Shown: positions 9,117 through 16,960 of the stretch, in pieces
How the letters are laid out: each line of letters opens with the position of its first letter
How positions within the stretch are numbered: the first letter of the stretch is position 1
Assembly (NCBI RefSeq): GCF_001311985.1
Contig: NZ_BBCJ01000007.1
Coordinates: forward strand, 1-64,000
Source: Geotalea toluenoxydans JCM 15764
GTDB taxonomy: Bacteria; Desulfobacterota; Desulfuromonadia; Geobacterales; Geobacteraceae
Reading direction: 5' to 3'
DNA length: 64,000 nt
Made by a program: the position numbers and the translations under genes
Notes under the pieces: model-generated
Database searches by the model: none
Seen by the model: the letters and a program-made list of their open reading frames with translations, nothing else
What the model was told of the DNA's origin: nothing

Positions 9117-10982
9117 ATGAGAGAATTGCTGTCAGTAACAAATCCTGAATTGCGAGATGAATGGCACCCTTCTCGAAACATTATTGATTTTGAAAAGGTA
9201 CGCTCTTCTTCAGGTAAAAAAGCGTGGTGGAGATGTAGCAAGAACCCTCAACACGAGTGGGAAGCTAGAATTTATCATCGAGCGGTACAGGGGATTGGTT
9301 GTCCATTTTGCTCGGGCAGATATATCTCTTTTGAACGCTCGCTTGCGGCACTTTTCCCGGACATTGCTGCAGAATGGCACCCAACAAAGAATGAAGCGTT
9401 GAAGCCAGATCAAGTTGGCCCGGTGAGTAGTAAGAAAATTTGGTGGATTTGTGGCAATGGGCATGAGTGGAATGCACAAGTCAGGAATAGAACCGCCTAC
9501 GGCACTAAATGTAAAAAATGCTTTACTGATACTCATTCACTTCTGGTTACTCATCCAGACATTGCATCTCAATGGGATCATTCGAAGAACGGACAACTCA
9601 GCCCGTCAGACGTAACATATGGCTCCGATAGAGTTGTCTGGTGGACCTGTAGCCAAGGCCATGAATGGAAATCAAGGGTTCATGATCGTGTACGTGGCAA
9701 AGGTTGTCCGCACTGCCCGAAACCGAAGGGATTATTCAGTCAGAAATATGAATCGTTAGAGGCATCATTTCCAGAGCTTGCAAAAGAATGGCATCCATCT
9801 CTTAATGCCCCGTTGACACCATATCAAGTAAAACCAGGCAGCAATATCAAAGTATGGTGGCAGTGTACAAAGAACCATAGTCACGCTTGGCATTCATCTT
9901 TAAACACCCGGCTAAAGGGTCGCGGTTGTCCTCACTGCTTGAGAAGCCCATCCTTAGCTGATAAATTTCCTGAAATAGCAAAAGAATGGCATCCCATTAA
10001 GAATGGCGGACTAAAGCCATCTGATCTCTCATATGGAAGCGCAAAGCGTGTATGGTGGCAGTGCATTGAAAATCCATTACACGAGTGGGAATCATCAGTA
10101 ACCAATAGGACAGCTCTTGGCGGTATTAAAAAATGCCCCCTTTGTGTTGGTGTTGGCCAAGCCAAGATCGCTGAAGAAAAAAGCCTTCAACAGAGACATC
10201 CTGAAATAGCCAAAGAATGGCATCCAACAAAAAACGGAAACCTTTTGCCATCGCTAGTGGCCCGTGCAAGCGGCAGAAAAGTTTGGTGGAAATGTGCCAT
10301 AAATGGTGACCACGAGTGGGAGTCTACTGTAAAAAACAGGACAATTCTTCGGTCTGGATGTCCTCATTGTGAAGTAGACAGTCATTATACAAGATTTTAT
10401 GACGAGCTGTATGAGTCGGCTCAAGCAAATGCAGACTTCTTTGTAACTTTCAGCAAATCACTAGAATTTCTTCAACAATTATCTCAGCAAAAACTCCCTC
10501 ATCGTCTATACCTCCAGCAACCGTATTACCGAATGGTTTACGGATCAATCATTACTGCCATGGAAACCTATCTATGCGATGCGTTTTTCCACAAAGTCAC
10601 AAATGACGAAACCCTTATAGAAAAGCTATTAACGTCAACACCAGAATTTAGAGAAAGAAAGTATGCGATTGCTGACATCATTGAATGGAAGAAACATACA
10701 AAGAAGAAGGTTTCTGATTATTTGCTAGACATTGTCTGGCACAATCTACCAAAAATAGAATTACTATACAAAAATGTTTTAAATGTAGCCTTTCCAAAGG
10801 ATATTGAAGCGTTGCATAGATCAATTTCTATCCGTCATGACCTTGTTCATAGGAATGGAAGAAGCAAAACTGGAGCGTTCCACGTGATTCGACCAAAAGA
10901 GATAGATATCCTTTTACAGCGAGTTACGTCTTTTGTCACAGTAATTGACGACCAACTGAAAGAGTCATCAGGAATTGTATAA
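9117..10982 (+). CDS. Six treble-clef/zinc-ribbon repeats plus HEPN-like C-terminal domain
   Basis: Intact, 621 residues. Six copies of a roughly 60-residue unit follow one another (about residues 8-418). Each has the plan hydrophobic-P-E/D-I-A-x-E-W-H-P, then W-W-x-C, H-E-W, and a closing C-P-x-C, so each can bind one zinc. This matches the DUF4379-type probable zinc-ribbon/treble-clef family. The last 200 residues are helical and contain an R-H-D-L-V-H (R573 to H578) in SIRHDLVHRNGR, which fits the R-x4-6-H of HEPN ribonuclease domains. It is AT-richer than its neighbours, has a palindrome upstream and is followed by an attC-like site. Nucleic-acid binding with RNA cleavage is an inference. 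A pure zinc-ribbon protein with an unrelated helical tail is the alternative. Confidence 0.7.
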   Translation: MRELLSVTNPELRDEWHPSRNIIDFEKVRSSSGKKAWWRCSKNPQHEWEARIYHRAVQGIGCPFCSGRYISFERSLAALFPDIAAEWHPTKNEALKPDQVGPVSSKKIWWICGNGHEWNAQVRNRTAYGTKCKKCFTDTHSLLVTHPDIASQWDHSKNGQLSPSDVTYGSDRVVWWTCSQGHEWKSRVHDRVRGKGCPHCPKPKGLFSQKYESLEASFPELAKEWHPSLNAPLTPYQVKPGSNIKVWWQCTKNHSHAWHSSLNTRLKGRGCPHCLRSPSLADKFPEIAKEWHPIKNGGLKPSDLSYGSAKRVWWQCIENPLHEWESSVTNRTALGGIKKCPLCVGVGQAKIAEEKSLQQRHPEIAKEWHPTKNGNLLPSLVARASGRKVWWKCAINGDHEWESTVKNRTILRSGCPHCEVDSHYTRFYDELYESAQANADFFVTFSKSLEFLQQLSQQKLPHRLYLQQPYYRMVYGSIITAMETYLCDAFFHKVTNDETLIEKLLTSTPEFRERKYAIADIIEWKKHTKKKVSDYLLDIVWHNLPKIELLYKNVLNVAFPKDIEALHRSISIRHDLVHRNGRSKTGAFHVIRPKEIDILLQRVTSFVTVIDDQLKESSGIV

Positions 10983-11041
10983 CAAGGCGGCGGCACGCGG
11001 ACGCCGCTTCGCTCCGCCGGTGCACCCCGGCCACGTTAAGC
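10977..11041 (+). other. attC-like recombination site A
   Basis: The 3' end reads gttaagc, a perfect match to the integron core GTTRRRY. The 5' end gtataac overlaps the stop codon of the zinc-ribbon gene. Between them, aaggcggcggcacgcgg and the inverse complement of ccggtgcaccccggccac align with a few unpaired bases, as in attC stems with extrahelical bases. Length 65 bp. The next gene starts 24 bases later. Confidence 0.55.
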
Positions 11042-11064
11042 TACGCTATAGGAGGTATTACTGC

Positions 11065-11528
11065 ATGGAAGTAGAGATAGTCACATTTCCTGAAATGAAA
11101 GTTGCTTTTGTAGAGCATCACGGATCACCAGCGTTCGAACACGAGACTGCGCGGAAGCTGATCGCCTGGAAGCTCGAAAACCATCTGCTGGATCAGTCGA
11201 AGTACCATAGCTATGGACTTCACTACACCGATTCACGTAACACGCCGGCTTCAATGCACCATGTCGACTTCTGCTCTCCGTGGAAGAAGACGTTGGCCCC
11301 AATCCCTACGGCATCATGACAAAGTTGATTCCGGCCCAACGATGCGTCCGCGCAAGACATGTAGGGTCTCGCTTGAACAACCAGGCCGCCGTCTATCTCT
11401 ACGAGACGTGGTTGCCGCAAAGCGGTGAATCAGTCGGCGATTTCCCCATGATTTTTCACTATGTCAATGTGGGGCCAAAGGTGAGGGAAGAAGAGATGAT
11501 CACGGATGTTTATCTGCCTTTAAAGTGA
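11065..11528 (+). CDS. GyrI-like effector-binding domain protein, frameshifted
   Basis: The ATG follows AGGAGGT. The protein is a stand-alone AraC effector-binding/GyrI-like domain: VEIVTFPEMKVAFVEHHGSP at the start, and PYGIMTKLIP and FHYVNVGPKVREEEMITDVYLPL at the end. Such proteins bind small, often cationic, hydrophobic molecules. The frame breaks near 11273 (ttctg-ctctcc). One C restores DFCLSVEEDVGPNPYG and a 154-residue protein. It sits between two attC-like sites, as a typical one-gene cassette. Confidence 0.8.
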
Positions 11529-11556
11529 TACCTCAATAATTACTTTAGCATGCACG

Positions 11557-11632
11557 GCTCAACCCGTCATTCCACCGGATCTGCACGAAAAGCCGCACTT
11601 ACGGTGAATTCAGACACCGTTACCAATTGAGC
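11557..11632 (+). other. attC-like recombination site C
   Basis: The left end gctcaac matches RYYYAAC exactly. The right end attgagc is its inverse complement except for the first base (consensus gttgagc). Inside, attccaccg and cggtgaatt pair with one extra unpaired C, the usual attC asymmetry. Length 76 bp. It lies between the GyrI-like gene and the truncated DJ-1 gene. Confidence 0.6.
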
Positions 11633-11654
11633 ATCATCGATTAGGAGAATTCGA

Positions 11655-11876
11655 ATGAAACAACAGGATGTATATCTATTTGTCTTTGATAGTTTGTCCG
11701 ATTGGGAAATGGGTTACGCCGTTGCTGGGATAAACAACCCTCAGTTCCAACTTAACCCAGGCAGCTTTCGTGTACGAACCGTTTCGTTACAACGCACTTC
11801 CGTTCTGACTATCGGTGGTATTCGCATTGAGCCTGATCTCACGCTCGATAGCATCTCTCCAAAAGACAGGGAGTGA
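11655..11876 (+). pseudogene. Truncated DJ-1/PfpI family protein
   Basis: ATG behind TAGGAG. The first 70 residues (VYLFVFDSLSDWEMGYAVAGINN, then VRTVSLQRTSVLTIGGIRIEPDLTLD) match the N-terminal part of DJ-1/PfpI glutamine-amidotransferase-like proteins, which are normally about 200 residues. The nucleophile-elbow Cys and the whole C-terminal half are missing. The reading frame runs into the first 26-bp repeat at 11869 and stops inside it. The gene was thus most likely cut by insertion of the repeats, not by a read error. Confidence 0.75.
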
Positions 11877-12065
11877 CAGAGGGGTCAGCCCTTGGGGAGT
11901 GACAGAGGGGTCAGCCCTTGAAAAAGGAAAATGTAGTGTCGATAGCCCAAAATTCTCTTTTCAAGGGCCGACCCCATATTCTTCCAAGGGCCGACCCCAT
12001 ATTCTTCATCAAGGGCCGACCCCATATTCTTCATTCTCTTTTCAAGGGCCGACCCCATATTCTTC
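11869..12065. repeat. REP-like repeat cluster (GGGGTC-rGCCCTTG type)
   Basis: Two direct 26-bp copies (11869-11894 and 11895-11920) end in ggggtcagcccttg. Four copies of the opposite orientation, caagggccgaccccatattc, follow at about 11962, 11985, 12010 and 12043. Forward and inverted units can pair, as in REPIN elements spread by REP-associated tyrosine (Y1) transposases. No transposase is encoded here. The cluster cuts the DJ-1 gene and lies just upstream of the VOC gene. Confidence 0.75.
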
Positions 12066-12119
12066 ATTAGTTCTTCATTCGGAGTATAACCCCATTATTT
12101 ATGGAAAGGAGAGCGAGTC

Positions 12120-12476
12120 ATGGCAAATCCGTTTGTGCATGTGGAACTCATGACCACTGATGTGGCTAAGGCAAAGGAATTTTATAACGGACTGTTCGAT
12201 TGGCAATTGGAAGATATCCCGAAGATGGATTACACCTTGATCAAGGTCGGTGAAGGGACAGGTGGCGGCATGATGAAAACAGTCCAGCCAGATTTACCGT
12301 CCCACTGGATAGCCTACGTGCAGGTAGAGGATGCGGCAGCTGCCACCGAAAAAGCCCGGAAACTTGGGGCGACGATTTGCAAGGAAGTGACCCAAATTTC
12401 CGGTGGCTGGTTCAGTGTCATCACCGATCCGACTGGGGCAACACTGGGGATATGGCAGATGAACTGCTGCCTGTAA
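12120..12476 (+). CDS. VOC family (glyoxalase/bleomycin resistance-like) protein
   Basis: Intact, 118 residues, with AAAGGAG before the ATG. It shows the VOC pattern: HVELMTTDVAKAKEFYNGLFDW at the N terminus and GGWFSVITDPTGATLGIWQ at the C terminus. It holds a single vicinal-oxygen-chelate module and likely acts as a dimer with a metal at the interface. Such genes are frequent in integron cassettes. The substrate cannot be deduced. Confidence 0.85.
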   Translation: MANPFVHVELMTTDVAKAKEFYNGLFDWQLEDIPKMDYTLIKVGEGTGGGMMKTVQPDLPSHWIAYVQVEDAAAATEKARKLGATICKEVTQISGGWFSVITDPTGATLGIWQMNCCL

Positions 12477-12601
12477 AAAGCCTGCGGCCTGAGCTGAGGT
12501 TTGTCTTTTTGAGATCACTTGCAAAAGAAGTTGAACATTCTCGAATTAGGACAAAGGTTAAATTGTCGAAGAATCAATGGGGCAAAAATGGGGCAAAAAT
12601 G

Positions 12602-12716
12602 GGGTCAGGATTGCAAAGTTGCAAACTTAGAACCGGTCAGCCAACTTTGCAGGTATGCAATCCTGACCCGACTTGTTTCCCTGACCCGACTTGTTTCCCT
12701 GACCCGACTTGTTTCC
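12602..12716. repeat. Second REP-like element with an 18-bp triple tandem repeat
   Basis: gggtcaggattgca (12602-12615) is the exact inverse complement of tgcaatcctgaccc (12656-12669). An inner pair gcaaagttg / caactttgc (12613-12621 and 12642-12650) extends the stem. The right arm leads into three perfect tandem copies of ctgacccgacttgtttcc (12663-12716). It shares the GGGTC core with the cluster at 11.9 kb but is a different subtype. The rest of the 12477-12770 gap holds no gene. Confidence 0.75.
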
Positions 12717-12729
12717 GGCCACGTTAGGC
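12715..12729 (+). other. attC remnant B (right end only)
   Basis: ccggccacgttaggc is identical, except for one purine, to the right end of attC-like site A (ccggccacgttaagc at 11027-11041) and includes a perfect GTTRRRY core. The left half expected upstream is replaced by the 18-bp tandem repeats. I read this as an attC site overwritten by the REP-like element. Confidence 0.5.
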
Positions 12730-12770
12730 AGTGACCAAATCTACTCACACCTCTAAGGAGATTTTCCAAA

Positions 12771-13516
12771 ATGGATATTCCACGGATCTTCAACATCACC
12801 GAAAGTGCTCACCGTATCCATAACCCGTTCACCCCGGAAAAGTTCGCTACTCTCGGTGCGGCGTTGCGTCTGGAAATGGGGACCGCGTGCTTGATCTCGG
12901 CAGCGGTTCGGGGGAGATGCTGTGCACCTGGGCGCGCGATCACGGTTTCATCGGCACTGGCATCGACATGAGCCAGTTGTTTACCGAGCAAGCGAAACTC
13001 CGCGCTGAAGAACTTGGCGTTGCCGATCGAGTCGAGTTCATCCATGGCGATGCTGTCGGCTACGTGTCTGACGAGAAGGTCGGTGTGGCAGCCTGTGTCG
13101 GGGCTACTTGGATCGGCGGGGGAGTCGCCGGCACTATCGAGCTTCTGGCGCGGAGTCTGTGCACCGGAGGGATCATCCTAATCGGCGAGCCCTACTGGCG
13201 GCAATTACCGCCGACGGAAGATGTTGCAAAGGGGTGTCTTGCCAACTCGATCTCCGATTTTCTCATGCTTCCTGAACTTCTCGCGTCTTTCGGCCACCTT
13301 GGCTATGACGTCGTTGAAATGGTTCTGGCTGACCAAGACGGCTGGGACAGATACGAGGCGGCCAAATGGCTCACCATGCGCCGATGGCTTGAAGCCAATC
13401 CCGACGACGAGTTAGCGAAAGATGTTCGAGCCCAACTGACCTCAGAACCCGAGCGCCATGCCGCTTACACGCGTGAATACCTAGGCTGGGGTGTTTTCGC
13501 GCTGATGCCGCGTTGA
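12771..13516 (+). CDS. Class I SAM-dependent methyltransferase, frameshifted
   Basis: The ATG follows AAGGAG. The SAM-binding motif is split by a missing G near 12886. Once restored it reads GDRVLDLGSGSGEMLCTWA, followed by GTGIDMS (acidic loop) and the post-I motif VEFIHGDA. Restored length 248 residues. A family-typical GGIILIGEPYW strand precedes the C-terminal substrate cap. The target is unknown. It lies directly after attC remnant B and before attC-like site D, consistent with a cassette gene. Confidence 0.8.
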
Positions 13517-13618
13517 TGCGTTGGCGCATCCAGCGGATCGTCAACGGCTGGTGTCAACCCAAAGAGGTCACCTTGACACGAGACAAAAGTAAAAAGGCAG
13601 AAGGCTAAAAAGACGAAG

Positions 13619-13691
13619 TCCCAACAAGGCAGTTGGACACCGATCGGGCGGAAAGACTGCCCGATCGGGTCAACTGCACGGCCCGTCGGAC
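13619..13691 (+). other. attC-like recombination site D
   Basis: The inner arms 13629-13649 and 13659-13677 are near-perfect inverse complements (gcagttg...ccgatcgggc) with two or three extra bases on the left side only, flanking a 9-base loop. That one-sided bulging is the mark of attC stems. The outer boxes are tcccaac (13619-13625) and gtcggac (13685-13691), each one base off consensus. A plain hairpin is the alternative. Confidence 0.5.
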
Positions 13692-13713
13692 AGCAACAGC
13701 ACAAAGAGAACAA

Positions 13714-14358
13714 ATGAAAATGAAACAGATTAGCGGAAAGCCTTTCATCATACCGATTACAAAAGCAAATACAGACAAGAAATCTGTCAATGGTTATTTT
13801 TATGGTTCTGGTGACATCGCGATTATTTTTTCCAATATGGACACCAACGATCAAAAGGAATGGAATCCAATTATCAATGACTTGATCTCAGACAAATATC
13901 TAGGACTTACATACACTTATACTGAACAAATGGATGACCAATCAGGGACACTTGAGGAGGTTATTTCATTTGCTTGCGATATGGGTGCAAAAAAAATAGT
14001 TCTTATTGGTGCAAGTAGGGGTGGGGTAGCTTCCATAAAAGTAGCGGCTCGTCATGTGAATAACGATAGTATAGTAGGAGTTGTTGCTATTTCAGCTCCA
14101 ATTGAATATGAAGGGACTGTTTTCTATAGCAATGATGAATTAAACCGAATAAAAATTCCGAAGCTCTTGATAAATACTGAGAGAGATGATGGAGCTGATG
14201 ATAATCGTAAAATGATAGAAATATTAAGAGAGCCAAAGGAATTATTACTTTATCCCGGGGATGCTCATGGCACAGAGCTTTTTGATAAAGAACGAGAACC
14301 AATAATAAAGAAGCTGGGTAGTTTTATAAAATGTGTCACCACAAAATCAAGAATCTAA
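13714..14358 (+). CDS. Small alpha/beta hydrolase-like protein, AT-rich
   Basis: The ATG at 13714 is preferred (AGAGAA upstream). An in-frame start at 13633 would place the attC-like stem inside the gene. 214 residues, intact. It has a nucleophile elbow GASRGG, a strand with DDGADDN and a final GDAHGTELF carrying the His, so a complete Ser-Asp-His triad is plausible. It is clearly AT-richer, with many AAA/ATA codons, than the flanking chromosome, which suggests transfer. Likely a cassette gene. Confidence 0.7.
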   Translation: MKMKQISGKPFIIPITKANTDKKSVNGYFYGSGDIAIIFSNMDTNDQKEWNPIINDLISDKYLGLTYTYTEQMDDQSGTLEEVISFACDMGAKKIVLIGASRGGVASIKVAARHVNNDSIVGVVAISAPIEYEGTVFYSNDELNRIKIPKLLINTERDDGADDNRKMIEILREPKELLLYPGDAHGTELFDKEREPIIKKLGSFIKCVTTKSRI

Positions 14359-14443
14359 AGCTTCAAAAAAAAAGTCCGGCAGACAAAGCCGCACCCGTTG
14401 GGCAAACACAGCAATAAAGAAATTGGCACGAGGTGAATAACCA

Positions 14444-14701
14444 ATGGCAATTGAACTCAGCAAACAGGATGTCGATGACATCGTTAATTCTCTTCGCAAG
14501 TATTGCAAGGAGGAGCTGGAGCTGGAAATCAGCGGCATGCAGGCTAAGTTTTTTCTGGATTATATCATGAAGGAGATCGCTCCTTTCGCCTATAACAAAG
14601 GCATCAAAGATGCCGAAGCCTATTTCCAGGCGAAGGTTGAAGACCTGCCGGGCATCTGTTTTGAGGAGGGAATGACGTATTGGCACAAGAAGCGAAAATA
14701 A
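14444..14701 (+). CDS. DUF2164 family protein
   Basis: Intact, 85 residues. ELSKQDVDDIVNSLRKYCKEELELEISGMQAKFFLDYIMKEIAPFAYNKGIKDA matches the small, acidic, helical DUF2164 family, whose role is unknown. The start ATG follows GAGGTGAA. An attC-like core (gttgggc at 14397-14403) precedes the gene and a better attC-like site follows it, so it is probably a cassette. Confidence 0.8.
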   Translation: MAIELSKQDVDDIVNSLRKYCKEELELEISGMQAKFFLDYIMKEIAPFAYNKGIKDAEAYFQAKVEDLPGICFEEGMTYWHKKRK

Positions 14702-14759
14702 CAATGCTGCAAGGTCTCAGGTCAAACATTGGCAAATATCGAACCTGTTAATGTTAGAC
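14696..14759 (+). other. attC-like recombination site F
   Basis: The right end gttagac is a perfect GTTRRRY. The left end aaataac overlaps the DUF2164 stop codon. The arms taacaatgctgcaaggtc and the inverse complement of gaacctgttaatgtta align with bulges on one side. Length 64 bp. The stem is weaker than at sites C and D. Confidence 0.45.
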
Positions 14760-14806
14760 ATGACACTATGAATTCTTGGTAGTTATACACACATTGAGGA
14801 GGTTAC

Positions 14807-15184
14807 ATGAAACACGTTTTTGCTGTCTTTGCCATCTTTGCTCTTACAGGCTGTGCCTCGTTGCAGTCGGCCCCAACCGAAGCGATAACCAAATTGCCGG
14901 TTGTCCGAGTCGGTAGCCAACCACCGGAAACCACCGAATATGTCACGTTCTACCCGGCAGGCTTTGCGTTTCCGGTAAAACTCAACGCAACAGGCTCGCT
15001 GTTTGCGTCTGCGAACAGGGTTGAGTCCCAGGCAATCCTCGCCAAAGACTTGTACCTGTATAAGTATTGGGCGAGCCACGATGGGAAAACATGGGAAAAC
15101 TCGCACAAATTGATCGGGGTTGAGTTCGGCGGCGGCTTTGATGTCAATGGCCTTCAGGCAAACATAAAGCTGGAAGCGAAGTAA
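14807..15184 (+). CDS. Small lipoprotein of unknown function
   Basis: The ATG follows GAGGAGGT. It has a lipoprotein signal MKHVFAVFAIFALTGC (Cys16), then a 110-residue domain with VTFYPAGFAFPVKLNATGSLFA and a C-terminal HKLIGVEFGGGFDVNGLQ. I do not recognise the family. It is the last small gene of the cassette-like block, with no attC-like site after it. Confidence 0.7.
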   Translation: MKHVFAVFAIFALTGCASLQSAPTEAITKLPVVRVGSQPPETTEYVTFYPAGFAFPVKLNATGSLFASANRVESQAILAKDLYLYKYWASHDGKTWENSHKLIGVEFGGGFDVNGLQANIKLEAK

Positions 15185-15217
15185 AGGTAGTAATAACGTC
15201 AGGCGCAGAGGAGCATC

Positions 15218-15922
15218 ATGGAGAATCAAGGGATTCCCTGGCAGTACGACGAATTCAAGCAAGTAGGCACCGACTATGGCCGCAAGGACGAGGTGGAAAT
15301 CTACGATTCCAGCCATGCCGACTTCCGCGACATCAAGGCCGAAAGTCTTAGAGTCCTGGATCTCCTTGAAGTTACGGGCGACCATGTGCTGATCGATTTG
15401 GGGTCGGGAACAGGTACTTTTGCCATTGAAGCGGCACGACGCTGCGCCAGGGTGCATGCCGTCGATGTTTCGCGAGAAATGATCGACTGCGCGGCGACCA
15501 AGGCAATGAAGGCTGGAGTGACGAATGTCCGGTTTCATCATGGCGGTTTCCTGACCTACCGGCATGAAAGTACACCCGCTGACGCAGTGGTGACGACCTT
15601 CGCCTTCCATCATCTGCCCGATTTCTGGAAAGGGATTGCCCTGAAGCGGGTGAATGCCATGCTGAAGCCGGGGGGGAAGTTTTATATTCATGATGTCATC
15701 ATTGAGGAAAACAATGCGCTGGAAAACATCGCCGCATTGATCGATAAGCTGGCGGCGGCAGGTGGGAAGCTGATGCGAGAGGATGCCGAGAGGCATTTCA
15801 AGGACGAATATTCGACCTACGACTGGGTTATGGATGGTCTCCTGGCTCGCGCAGGCTTTACCATCAGGGTCAAACGCATGGAAGACGGGGTGCTGGGAAC
15901 CTATATCTGCACCAGGAAATAG
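15218..15922 (+). CDS. Class I SAM-dependent methyltransferase
   Basis: Intact, 234 residues, with GAGGAG before the ATG. Motif I VLIDLGSGTGTFAIEAA, acidic loop VHAVDVS, motif II TPADAVVTTFAFHHLPDFWKG and motif III LKPGGKFYIHD are all present, giving a full Rossmann-type SAM fold of the UbiE/Methyltransf_11 sort. The substrate is unknown. Confidence 0.85.
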   Translation: MENQGIPWQYDEFKQVGTDYGRKDEVEIYDSSHADFRDIKAESLRVLDLLEVTGDHVLIDLGSGTGTFAIEAARRCARVHAVDVSREMIDCAATKAMKAGVTNVRFHHGGFLTYRHESTPADAVVTTFAFHHLPDFWKGIALKRVNAMLKPGGKFYIHDVIIEENNALENIAALIDKLAAAGGKLMREDAERHFKDEYSTYDWVMDGLLARAGFTIRVKRMEDGVLGTYICTRK

Positions 15923-15959
15923 CTTGAGGGAAACTGTAATTTTATTGCCGGAGGGATAG

Positions 15960-16873
15960 ATGAAAAGATCTTGTAGATCCTTTGTGCTTTGCTCTGTTTT
16001 TGTCATGGTACTTGCCGTTGCCCATGGGCACGCTGCCGACAGTTCGGCCAATGAAACGGCAAAGGAACTGTTGGCTTCTCCTGAAGAGTCAGCAGCGCAG
16101 CATCCTTGGCAGGGATCGGTCAGTGCGGCCTGGCTGCCCGACAGCGACATACGCACCATCGGCGGAAAGCTCGGCATGCGGGAGGTGGAGGTGACGTTCG
16201 GCAGAAGTTATATGCTCTCCCCCCAGGCTAGTTTTTCCACCGATATAGCCTATTCACTGCGGGACCTTTCTGCCCCTGCGGGCGCACATCTCCCTGATGA
16301 GCTGCACACCCTCTCGGTAAAGTTGTCCGGCAATTATCATGTGAACAAGAGAACGGCGGTGACGGTGCTGGCTTCCCCCGGCCTGAACGGCGATTTTAAA
16401 GGGATCGACACAGACAACATCAGGACCCAGATCGGCGTCCTGGGATTCTATGACAAGACGGAAAAACTGACCTTGTTGGCGGGGGTGATCTATCAGCAGG
16501 GAAACGAAAGCATTCCGGTTCTGCCGGTTCTCGGGGTGATATACCGCCCCAATGAACAATGGACGCTCGGTCTCGCCGCTCCCCGACCGGGAATTACCTT
16601 CAGCCCGAACCGCACCTCAAGTTATTACATCGGCGGCGAGATCTCCGGTACTGAATATCAGCTGCATGACAAATCCATCGGGGCGGAGAAGGTTCTGTAT
16701 CGTGACTTCAGAGCCTTTGCGGGGGCCGAATATCTTTTGTTCTCTGCCGTAAAAATCAATCTCTCGGGCGGCTACGCTTCAACCGAAAATTCCTCTTCTA
16801 TGACGGGGCTCGGGATGATGTGGCGATCGCGAACGGTCCCTTTGCCAAGGTCGGGGTAAGTCTGAACTGGTAG
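15960..16873 (+). CDS. Exported DUF6268-like outer membrane protein, frameshifted near the end
   Basis: The ATG follows CGGAGG. A signal peptide of about 25 residues ends at AHGHA-ADSS. The mature part is beta-rich with alternating residues (YYIGGEISGTEYQLHDKSIG, FRAFAGAEYLLFSAVKINLSGGY), consistent with a small beta barrel of the DUF6268 kind. The frame breaks near 16790. One base gives the C terminus FYDGARDDVAIANGPFAKVG and a final LNW, an aromatic end typical of barrels. Restored length 304 residues. Confidence 0.65.
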
Positions 16874-16960
16874 CGGCGTGGAAGACGATTACCTTCGAAG
16901 AGAAGCTGCGCTATCAGTAAGGAATCTGTACAGGAACAAACACCGGTAGAAGGAGATGCA

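Noticed and set aside
11869-12065. CRISPR array at the tandem repeats near 11.9 kb
   Set aside because: Units occur in both orientations, spacing is irregular (0-30 bases) and no cas gene is near.
14397-14403. gttgggc as a further full attC site between the hydrolase and DUF2164 genes
   Set aside because: The core matches GTTRRRY, but I find no matching left box and only a 4-bp inner stem, so it is not listed as a separate site.
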